This document shows, one piece after another, positions 26,568-33,540 of a DNA stretch of 64,000 nucleotides; the first letter of the stretch is position 1, and every line of letters starts with the position of its first letter. The DNA is from Sutterella massiliensis (GTDB taxonomy: Bacteria; Pseudomonadota; Gammaproteobacteria; Burkholderiales; Burkholderiaceae_F), in assembly GCF_016899755.1 (NCBI RefSeq), contig NZ_JACJJC010000007.1, positions 87,931-151,930 on the forward strand, given 5' to 3'. The notes beneath the pieces are model-generated. The model was not told the DNA's origin. It saw only the letters and a program-made list of their open reading frames with translations, and searched no databases. The position numbers and the translations under genes were made by a program.

Positions 26568-27956
26568 TTACGGTGCGGTGCGCTCGCTCTCCTGAGCGGT
26601 CTCTTCCGTCGCTTCGGAGACTTTTTCAGCAGCCGTCTCAAAGCGCTCGCTCCAGTCGGCCGCATCGCTATCTAGAAGCGCCGAGAGCGGAGCATTGACG
26701 GTCGAATCGTTCATGAGGCGCCGGTACCACCCGAAGAGCTGCCCGGCTTCGCGCCGCTGACCGATGCGCTTCGGTGCAACAAGCGTGTTATCCGGATCGA
26801 TCAAAAGAATGCGGAAAGCGTCTCGCAGCGTCTTTTCGTCGGGGTCGCAGAGGAGCGCCCAAGAGGAGAACTTGCGTCGGCCGCTCGGGCGGATTTCACC
26901 GCAGTAGCCCGCAGCGGACAAATGCGTGAGAATCCGTTCGACCAATTGAGGGTAAGCGTCCACTTCGCTTGCGAGGACGTCTGCCGGCACGGTCGGATTG
27001 CCCGACGCCCGCGCGGCGGTGAGGACACGCAAAAGAGCTACACCCGTCAAAAACTCGTTGCCGATCCGATAACTGTCCGCAAAGCGCCCGGACGCAAGAA
27101 GCGGAATGGTTGCCGTCACCGCCGCCCCGGAAAAGACAAGAAGCCACGTCACGTAAAGCCAAAGGAGAAATACCGGGAAAGCAACGAAGGCGCCGTAAAT
27201 CGAAGAAAGCGTGCCGGCCGTCACGTAGATCTCAAAGCACTCGCGCACAACGAGGCCGGCGATCGCAACGACGAAACCCCCGGCAAGGGCATGCGAAAAA
27301 GGCACACGGCAATTGGGCACGAACTTAAAGAGCGCGCCGTAGCCGAGCGACTGAACCAGCACTTGAATGATCGTGAGCATCCACATCGGCAGCGACGCGC
27401 TCTGCGCGTCGACTGCGCCCGCCGCAAGCCGAAGCGCCTGCGTGGAAATCGAAATCGAGAGCGCCATCACAACGGGCCCGAGCGTGAGCATCGCCCAGTA
27501 GATCAGCGCGCGCTGCGACCACGGACGCAGTTCGCGCACCTTGAAGATGCGGTTCACCGTCACGAAAAACTTGTCGATCAATAGAAGGCCGGTGAGCGAA
27601 AGGCCCGCAATACCGAAAGCGCCGAGCCCGGAAGCGTGCGACGTAAAACTTCTCAGATATTCGAGAATCGTTTCGCTGTACTGCGGCGGTAGAAAACTGT
27701 TGAAAATCGCATCTTCGAGCGCCTGCCGCGTCGATTCAAAGCTAGGAAACGCGGCAAAGACGGCGAGCGAAACAGCGAGGAGCGGCACGAGCGACAAAAG
27801 GGTCGTGAGCGTCATGGAGGACGCAACTTCCTGAAGCTGCGCGTCCTTCATGCGAGCCACCGCAAATCGCAGGAGCGTGCGGCAGATGTCGAAAAAGTGC
27901 TGACGCCGCAGGAGATCGGTAAGCGTCTTCGGTCGGAGGTAGGCGGCAATGGGCAT
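26568..27956 (-). CDS. YihY/BrkB-family inner membrane protein
   Basis: The 462-residue protein has a six-helix YihY core in residues about 30-310: LQEVASSMTLTTLLSLVPLL, then LSLTGLLLIDKFFVTVNRIF and SIYGAFVAFPVFLLWLYVTWLLVFSGA. A cytoplasmic C-terminal domain of about 150 residues has a winged-helix look (LLRVLTAARASGNPTVPADVL) and an acidic Glu/Thr-rich tail. The family was once called ribonuclease BN, which is incorrect for this fold. Its function is unsettled, with suggested roles in lipid or small-molecule transport. Confidence 0.87.
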   Translation of the reverse strand: MPIAAYLRPKTLTDLLRRQHFFDICRTLLRFAVARMKDAQLQEVASSMTLTTLLSLVPLLAVSLAVFAAFPSFESTRQALEDAIFNSFLPPQYSETILEYLRSFTSHASGLGAFGIAGLSLTGLLLIDKFFVTVNRIFKVRELRPWSQRALIYWAMLTLGPVVMALSISISTQALRLAAGAVDAQSASLPMWMLTIIQVLVQSLGYGALFKFVPNCRVPFSHALAGGFVVAIAGLVVRECFEIYVTAGTLSSIYGAFVAFPVFLLWLYVTWLLVFSGAAVTATIPLLASGRFADSYRIGNEFLTGVALLRVLTAARASGNPTVPADVLASEVDAYPQLVERILTHLSAAGYCGEIRPSGRRKFSSWALLCDPDEKTLRDAFRILLIDPDNTLVAPKRIGQRREAGQLFGWYRRLMNDSTVNAPLSALLDSDAADWSERFETAAEKVSEATEETAQESERTAP

Positions 27957-28272
27957 AAAGAATTCGAGAGCGCATAAACGGCTTTGCTGAAAAAGTGAAA
28001 GCGGCCGTTCGCCTCAAGTCGTTCGATTCGGACGGGATGCTACCTTCCGATTCTAAGCGCGACAGCGCTTTCGAAGTGCCGCCCGACTGTGACGCACTTC
28101 GCGGGAGAGCATCCGTGCGCAAAAAAAGCCTCCGCAGAGAGCCGCTGCAGCCGCAGCAGTTTCCTTGCGGAGGCTTTTCGGATTTTTCTTTCTCGCTGCC
28201 GCTTCAGGTCCGGCGTGCGCCTTGTCGGGTGTACGCCGGTTGTTCGGAGGAGAGAGCTCCGTGAAGCCGCAA
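27957..28272. other. Intergenic region between yihY and dsbI
   Basis: These 316 bp hold the dsbI terminator (28121-28178), a second 7-bp hairpin near 28210-28239 (CCGGCGT with ACGCCGG), and the promoter region of the YihY gene. No gene is seen. Confidence 0.6.
28121..28178 (-). terminator. Terminator after dsbI
   Basis: GCCTCCGCA at 28128-28136 pairs with TGCGGAGGC at 28166-28174. The run of A at 28121-28127 becomes the T-tract on the minus strand, and a short T-run exists on the plus side. Confidence 0.8.
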
Positions 28273-29805
28273 TTAACGCGTGAGCGTCACGATGCGGTTC
28301 GAGTCGAGCACTTCAAAGACATCGCCTTCCTTCACGAGACCGCGGATGTCCTTAAGCTCTGCAGGAAGCGCGAGCACTTCGGTCACTTCTTCCTTGGCCA
28401 GATCGATCGCAACGATCACATTGAAGTTCTTCGAAGCAGCCCAGAGGATACCGTCTTCATAAACAAGACCGGTGACATAGAGTTCGCCGAGCGTACGGCC
28501 TTCCTTGAGAGCGGCTGCCGGCTCGAATTCGCCCGAAAGCGTCCAGTCCTTCATGAGGGCCTTCGAGATCACGAACTTCGTCTTGTTCTTGTTGTCGGGA
28601 AGCGTCGCCGTGTAGATGTAGCGACCGTCCGTGGCGGAACTGTGAACGTACGAGTACTTGGCGCGTTCCGTTCCGATGCGGGCGCGGCCGATGCCGCCGA
28701 CGGCTTCAACCTGATCGCGGCCCGCCGTAAAGTTGCCCCAACCCTTGACATCGTCGGCTTCAGGATTCTTGCGGACGCGAAGGATAGACTTGTTCGTGCC
28801 CATGAGCACAAAGGCATCGTCGCCGTAGGGCGTTGCACCGACAAGATCAAGAACGTTCGCGGAGTACCACGGATCCATCGCAGCGTGCACGGCAGGCTTG
28901 AGGTCGTCGCCCAAGAACCAGAAGTCGTACTTCGACATCACGATGTACTCGCCGCGGATCTTCTGCAGCGTGTTGAGCTTGGCGTCGATGCCTTCGATCG
29001 CACGGGTGTCGGCGATCTTGAGTTCGCCCGTCGCAGCAACCGGCGCCTTGGCGGCGTCGTGCTCGAACGTGATGCCGAGCTTGGCGGTATTGGGCTTATA
29101 GGCAAAGTCCGGATCCTTCACGTTGCGGCGGCCGAGGAAATCGATGCCGCTCCACATGCCTTCCCAGGAGTCGGACGACCAGATGACGTACTTGCGGTCC
29201 CAGGAGAAGCGGACGGGATCGCCCTGGCCCCAGTTCGGGGGAACGCCCGTCGACCAAAGCGCCTGGAAGGCGTTCGAGCCGATGATGAAGGCGACGATGC
29301 CGAAGGCGATCTTCATGAAGCCCGACATCGGACGCCAGGGCTTGCCGCGCATTTCGGCGATGAGCGCGTCAAAGCGCGGGGCGAGAAGCGTCGCAAGGCC
29401 GAAGAGGAAGACCACGCACCAGAAGACGACTTCGGCCCAGAACTGCGTATGCAGACCGAAGATGTCGAGGCCGAAGCCCTGACCGACGTCACGCATGGCG
29501 TGGTTGCCGTAGTGACGGAAGGACGAGTAAAGGCCCACTGCAGCCATGATCAGCATCGTGGCGAGGTACTTGGGCTTGAAGCCGTAGCGGACCATGAAGA
29601 GCGCGACGACGCCGATGTAGGCCATCTGCTGACGCTGGCCCCAGCAGAGCGTGCAGGGGCTGTCGCCCATGAGGTAGCCGAGGATGATGTTGGCGATACC
29701 CACCGGGAGCAGGACGATCAGAAGGCCGCCCCAGCAGATGATGTCGTAGTAGGTCTTCGCCTTGGAAAGGTCTCGATCGGAGACGGGCTGCGAATAATCA
29801 GTCAT
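28273..29805 (-). CDS. dsbI: DsbI-type thiol oxidase: DsbB-like membrane domain plus large periplasmic domain
   Basis: The 510-residue protein has a DsbB-like part (residues 1-190, about five helices). The quinone-linked redox pair is in PCTLCWGQR (Cys51 and Cys54). An extracytoplasmic domain of about 320 residues follows, probably a beta-propeller, with repeated strands such as GRYIYTATLPDNK and GELYVTGLVYEDGILWAAS. Campylobacter DsbI has the same architecture. The loop between helices 3 and 4 (FRHYGNHAMRDVGQGFGLDI) has no cysteine, so the second DsbB disulfide pair appears absent. The start is 14 bases after dba, with GGAGA upstream. No DsbL or arylsulfate sulfotransferase gene is in the window. 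Confidence 0.87.
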   Translation of the reverse strand: MTDYSQPVSDRDLSKAKTYYDIICWGGLLIVLLPVGIANIILGYLMGDSPCTLCWGQRQQMAYIGVVALFMVRYGFKPKYLATMLIMAAVGLYSSFRHYGNHAMRDVGQGFGLDIFGLHTQFWAEVVFWCVVFLFGLATLLAPRFDALIAEMRGKPWRPMSGFMKIAFGIVAFIIGSNAFQALWSTGVPPNWGQGDPVRFSWDRKYVIWSSDSWEGMWSGIDFLGRRNVKDPDFAYKPNTAKLGITFEHDAAKAPVAATGELKIADTRAIEGIDAKLNTLQKIRGEYIVMSKYDFWFLGDDLKPAVHAAMDPWYSANVLDLVGATPYGDDAFVLMGTNKSILRVRKNPEADDVKGWGNFTAGRDQVEAVGGIGRARIGTERAKYSYVHSSATDGRYIYTATLPDNKNKTKFVISKALMKDWTLSGEFEPAAALKEGRTLGELYVTGLVYEDGILWAASKNFNVIVAIDLAKEEVTEVLALPAELKDIRGLVKEGDVFEVLDSNRIVTLTR

Positions 29806-29819
29806 TTACGGATCTCCGA

Positions 29820-29987
29820 TTAGAGGTTGAGAGCGCCCAGAAGCGCCGTGGAAACATGTCCGATATACATGAACACGACGACGGCCCAGCCGCCGATCGT
29901 GAGCCACCATGCGAGGCGTTCCTTCTCAGGCTTGAACATCATGAGAAGAACCGCGATGCAAAGGAGCGTGAATTCAACGAACTCCAT
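29820..29987 (-). CDS. dba: Dba-like small membrane protein encoded upstream of dsbI
   Basis: This 55-residue gene starts at an ATG at 29987, preceded by GGAG, and ends with TAA at 29820-29822. The protein starts MEFVEFTLLCIAVLLMMF, then has a charged loop KPEKERLAW and a second helix LTIGGWAVVVFMYIGHVSTA. That makes two membrane segments and one cysteine. The dsbI start is 14 bases downstream, so the two are co-transcribed. Campylobacter jejuni has a small dba gene of very similar length directly before dsbI. I name it by size, topology and position, not by clear sequence identity. Confidence 0.75.
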   Translation of the reverse strand: MEFVEFTLLCIAVLLMMFKPEKERLAWWLTIGGWAVVVFMYIGHVSTALLGALNL

Positions 29988-30058
29988 GGATTACTCCGGT
30001 CATAGGATTGAAGGCGCCGCCCCGTCAACACAATCGGGCGGCATTGCTATAGACTTTG

Positions 30059-30080
30059 CCCTACGGATAAACGTGTAGGG
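30059..30080. promoter_or_regulatory. Inverted repeat upstream of dba-dsbI
   Basis: CCCTAC at 30059-30064 and GTAGGG at 30075-30080 form a dyad 72 bases upstream of dba. It is a candidate operator or leader hairpin, and I recognise no consensus. Confidence 0.35.
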
Positions 30081-30164
30081 TCTTCTAGTCAGAAGGCCCG
30101 AATAATGCCTGAAAAGCGTCTCATTCGCAAGTAATTTTTACAATTGTCTGATCCGAAAAAAGAA

Positions 30165-30206
30165 AAAAATCGGTACCAACCCTGAGGTCGGTACCGACTT
30201 TTTTTG
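30165..30206. terminator. Terminator after the isoaspartyl dipeptidase gene
   Basis: TCGGTACC at 30170-30177 pairs with GGTACCGA at 30190-30197, with A/T runs on both sides. It lies downstream of the minus-strand iadA-like gene. Confidence 0.8.
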
Positions 30207-30273
30207 TTTGCGACCGAAAGCCGCTGTCAGCGCGCTATAGAAAGCGCGCCGCGCAGCACAGCTGCCGCCGTTC

Positions 30274-31422
30274 TCAAAGCTCGAACGCGCCCTTCTTGAC
30301 GACGACGCCTTCGCGCATGACGGGCACACCCTTCATGAAGACCCAGTCGAAGTCGAACCCTTCGTTCATGACGAGGAGGTCGGCGTCGAACCCTTCGGCG
30401 ACAGCGCCCTTGCCCTTGAGGCCGAGGGCACCCGCGATCGTCTTCGTCATCGGCAGAAGCGCCTTTTCGATGCCGAGCTCGGGGATGAGTGCCTGAATCG
30501 TTTCAATGTCGGCACGGATCGAACCAACGCCGAAGCCCACCATTTCGCCCTTTTCGTCAAAGCGCGGCATCGAACCCTGCCCGTCCGAAGAGAGCGTGAT
30601 CTGTTCGAGCGGCGCACCCGCGGCAAGCGCGGCCATCACGGCGTCCTTGGCGTCGCCCATGTAGTTGCCGCCGCCCGTCGTGATATCGATGAAGCCGCCT
30701 TCCTTGGCAAAGTCGCAGGCCATTTCGAAGACGCGCTTTTCGCGCGCAACGTGCGTCGGGCGCATGTGCTTAAAGGGAACGCCGTGCTTGCGGCATTCGT
30801 AGAAGACGGGGAAGATGTCGTCGGCCCAGTCGCCGCAGTGCACGTGCAGGAACCCGGTCTTCCCGGTGAGCATGCCGGCGACGCGGATTTCAGAGAGCAG
30901 GCGCAGCACTTCCTGCGCAGTCGGGAAGGACGAACGGTGGTCGCCCATGGCGATCTTCACGCCCAGAACTTCCGGAATCGTGAAGATATCCATCTTGGCG
31001 CTCTTCGTGATCGTGGCGACGGGATAGCAGTAGCTGCTCGTCCACATCCAGCCCGTGGCGCCTTCGACCGTGAGGCCGCGCACCTTGGCGAGCAGGTTTT
31101 CGATCGAGCGCGACATTGAGTCGGTACCCGATACGCCGAGGAAGGTCGTCACGCCGGCGCCGACGAGCTCGGAGAAATTGAGCTCGGGGCAGCGGCTGTT
31201 CCAGCCGCCTTCACCGCCGCCGCCCGTGACGTGGATATGCTGGTCGATGAGGCCGGGAATAACCTTGCGGCCCTTGACGTCGATCGTTTCGAGACCTGGG
31301 ATGTTCGGCTCGAGCGTGGGTGCCACGGCGATGATCTTGCCGCCGGCAATGAGGATGTCGCGCGCGCCGACGTGCTCGGGCGCGTACAGATCGGCGCTCT
31401 TGATAAGAATGGGGTTTTGCAT
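30274..31422 (-). CDS. iadA: Isoaspartyl dipeptidase (beta-aspartyl peptidase, IadA family)
   Basis: The 382-residue amidohydrolase-superfamily enzyme cleaves isoaspartyl dipeptides that arise from protein damage. Metal-site motifs are visible. PGLIDQHIHVTGGGGEGGW is the HxH and the IadA glycine stretch. FLHVHCGDWADD and HMRPTHVARE supply further histidines, and LSSDGQGSMPRFD gives the catalytic aspartate. The start at 31422 follows AAAGGACC. It is the last gene on this minus-strand block before dba-dsbI. The preceding gene ends 147 bases upstream. Confidence 0.9.
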   Translation of the reverse strand: MQNPILIKSADLYAPEHVGARDILIAGGKIIAVAPTLEPNIPGLETIDVKGRKVIPGLIDQHIHVTGGGGEGGWNSRCPELNFSELVGAGVTTFLGVSGTDSMSRSIENLLAKVRGLTVEGATGWMWTSSYCYPVATITKSAKMDIFTIPEVLGVKIAMGDHRSSFPTAQEVLRLLSEIRVAGMLTGKTGFLHVHCGDWADDIFPVFYECRKHGVPFKHMRPTHVAREKRVFEMACDFAKEGGFIDITTGGGNYMGDAKDAVMAALAAGAPLEQITLSSDGQGSMPRFDEKGEMVGFGVGSIRADIETIQALIPELGIEKALLPMTKTIAGALGLKGKGAVAEGFDADLLVMNEGFDFDWVFMKGVPVMREGVVVKKGAFEL

Positions 31423-31569
31423 GGTTGGTCCTTTAATGCTTGCAGTGCAAAAGTCGACGCACGAACGCCGCCCTCTTCCGCCGCACGTCAAAAGCGGTTC
31501 GGACGATGGGGCGGCGTCTTCGGTCGCCGCTGCCGGGCCCGGTTCTCCTCGTCCGGCAATCCGTTTATT

Positions 31570-32085
31570 TTAGTTGCTCGCGCCGTACGTATTGCGGCTC
31601 GCCTCACTGCGAAGAATCACCCATATCGCCCAGACAGATACCGTGCATAGGAGTGAAAACCAACCGATCCAATCGGCTGCGACCGTCCCGGCAAGAAAGA
31701 GCCCGCCAGTGGCTTCGAGGAGCGGCCCTGCGACCGCAATCGAGAGCGCGGCCTCGGCTCGCACGCGCGGTCTGCGTCCGAAAAAGAGTCGAATCGACGC
31801 ATAGAAAAAAAGCGCCGCCCCGAACGCATTGAGCGCACACTGCGCGGCAAAAACGTCGCCTGCTCCCACGTATTGATAGGCAAGCGCCGCAGCTGCCGCA
31901 TCATAGATGCCCGCCAGAAACGCGAGCCCCGCCACGATCAGAAGCGCGCCGTCCACCCCCGCGGGCAGTCGATCGGTTGCGGGCGGCACTCGCTTAGAGG
32001 CCTGCCAAAGGCTGTGAATGACGAGCGCGGCAAAGCCAAAGAATGCAATGAGACCGAAAAATTCCTGGAGGTTGCTCGGCATCAT
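31570..32085 (-). CDS. Unknown inner membrane protein, about five helices
   Basis: This 171-residue hydrophobic protein has helices near residues 8-28, 45-70, 78-102, 112-135 and 138-160. The only distinctive words are LWQASKRVPPATDRLPAGVD in the first loop and RLFFGRRPRVRAEA in the third. I recognise no family. Its start overlaps the stop of the upstream gene (TGATG at 32083-32087), so the two are translationally coupled and probably act together. Confidence 0.7.
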   Translation of the reverse strand: MMPSNLQEFFGLIAFFGFAALVIHSLWQASKRVPPATDRLPAGVDGALLIVAGLAFLAGIYDAAAAALAYQYVGAGDVFAAQCALNAFGAALFFYASIRLFFGRRPRVRAEAALSIAVAGPLLEATGGLFLAGTVAADWIGWFSLLCTVSVWAIWVILRSEASRNTYGASN

Positions 32086-32678
32086 CAGCTCGCGAGATTG
32101 CGCTTGGCGAGGTAGGCCTTTTCGATCTTCTTAGCCGACGAGAGGCCGTACGTAAAGGCGCTGCGGTTTGAGAAGAGCAGATAGATCGTCGCAAGAATCG
32201 TAAAGGTCGAAATGCCGGCAAAGCCCGAGCTCACATCAACAGGAATCCCGAGGATGACGGCCTTGAGAAAGTCGCCGCCCGGGCCCGCTACCCAGAGAAG
32301 CACCACAGCGGTCCAAAGCGCCGCGCGCGAGCGGCCGATCGTGAGAACCATGATGGCGGCAAGAAGGGCAAAAACGACGATGGCGCCCGGAATGATCGTC
32401 TTGATCGCAGGCCACGCAAAATCCGCATCCATCGAGATCACACGGGCAACTTCGCCCGCGCCGCGCCCGAGCTCAAAGAGCAGCAGCATCGCATCGACCG
32501 ACAAAAAGAAAAGCAGCCCGAGAAGAAGCCCGCCGATCCCCGCCGGCATTCCGGGGACTTCGCACGCGGGCGGCACACCGCGGCCGATGATGCGAAGAAA
32601 GAGCGTGAGAAGAAGCGGCACGAAGAGCGCGAGGAGCAGCCCGCTCCCGGTGAATGCAATGGAAAACTGTTCGAACAT
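32085..32678 (-). CDS. Membrane protein resembling DUF2569
   Basis: The 197-residue protein has about five hydrophobic helices. GMPAGIGGLLLGLLFFLSVD and the final YLLFSNRSAFTYG are reminiscent of DUF2569 proteins, which often end in a Y-x3-S-x-R-x2-F phrase. The C-terminal tail is basic (SAKKIEKAYLAKRNLAS). It overlaps the next gene by one base and begins 107 bases after the MerR gene's stop. It could thus belong to the MerR transcript. Function unknown. Confidence 0.65.
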   Translation of the reverse strand: MFEQFSIAFTGSGLLLALFVPLLLTLFLRIIGRGVPPACEVPGMPAGIGGLLLGLLFFLSVDAMLLLFELGRGAGEVARVISMDADFAWPAIKTIIPGAIVVFALLAAIMVLTIGRSRAALWTAVVLLWVAGPGGDFLKAVILGIPVDVSSGFAGISTFTILATIYLLFSNRSAFTYGLSSAKKIEKAYLAKRNLAS

Positions 32679-32785
32679 TTTCTTAGGACTGTCTGTCGCA
32701 ACGCAGCCGCACATACGTGCAGACTGTCGGCGCTGCGGTATTGGGTTTGTTGGTGCTGACTTGCGGCTTGATGCCGCCCGGCCGA

Positions 32786-33307
32786 TCAATCGTTTTTCGA
32801 GGCGTGCGCCTGCCGCGTTTTTGAGTCGCCGCAGCCGCAATCGCAATCGCAGTCGCAGCCGCATTCGCAAGAGGCGCTCTCGGCGGGCGCCATCTCTTCG
32901 GGCGTGCGCCGCACGGCGAGTTCGGCAATGATGCCGCACATTTCGCCCGCTCGATGCTCGCCGCTGCAGTGCGCGCGCAGCTCTCTCAGATGGTTGCGGA
33001 GCGAGCGCAGTTCGCGGATGCGAAAGTCTACTTCGTCGAGGTGCTTTTTGATCAGCTCGTGCGCACAAGCCGCGCTTTCGGGATCGGGCGAGTCGAGGGC
33101 GCCTAAAAGCGCGCGGATTTCTTCTAGACCGATGTCGAGATTGCGGCAGCGGCGAATGAAGTCAAGCCGCGCTTCGTGGCTTTGGCCGTACTGGCGGTAG
33201 TTGTTCTTCGCTTCACGCACGGGCGGCGGAATCAGGCCGATTTTCTCGTAGTAGCGGATGGTTTCGGGCGTATTGCCGGTGATTCTGGCAAGTTCGCTGA
33301 TGCGCAT
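32786..33307 (-). CDS. MerR-family metal-responsive regulator with a cysteine-rich tail (CadR/PbrR-like)
   Basis: The 173-residue protein has a MerR helix-turn-helix at residues 1-40 (MRISELARITGNTPETIRYY) and a dimerisation coiled coil at about 80-120. Cys residues occur around the coiled coil (CAHELIKKHLDEVD and HCSGEHRAGEMC), as in lead/cadmium sensors. The tail holds an alternating run, CECGCDCDCDCGCG, that can bind soft metals. CadR tails are usually His-rich, so a Cys-only tail is unusual. It is divergent from a P-type ATPase gene across a MerR-type operator, so it should activate that pump in response to Cd, Pb or Zn. Confidence 0.87.
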   Translation of the reverse strand: MRISELARITGNTPETIRYYEKIGLIPPPVREAKNNYRQYGQSHEARLDFIRRCRNLDIGLEEIRALLGALDSPDPESAACAHELIKKHLDEVDFRIRELRSLRNHLRELRAHCSGEHRAGEMCGIIAELAVRRTPEEMAPAESASCECGCDCDCDCGCGDSKTRQAHASKND

Positions 33308-33404
33308 GGTCGTTTGCGGGTGTTTCTTTCGGCAAGTGTCGGCGGACGGTCTGCGGGATTCGCTTGCCCGCAGAAGAACGAGAGACGATTTTCGCAGATT
33401 TCAC

Positions 33405-33435
33405 TTGACTCTGTAACAGCTTCAGGGTGTTCAAT
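33405..33435 (+). promoter_or_regulatory. MerR-type promoter/operator for the metal-efflux ATPase
   Basis: A -35 element TTGACT at 33405-33410 is followed by an over-long 19-base spacer and a weak -10 TTCAAT at 33430-33435. The spacer carries a dyad, ACTCTG at 33408-33413 and CAGGGT at 33423-33428, like CadR and PbrR sites. An over-long spacer with an embedded dyad is the hallmark of MerR activation. Confidence 0.7.
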
Positions 33436-33540
33436 CAAACCATAGGATTGTTTTTCCTACTGTTTTTCATTTGTTTCAGTGTGCTTCGCGCTCGATTTTT
33501 TCGAGTCCGCAACAAAAGCACAACAACCGCCGGTGACGCC

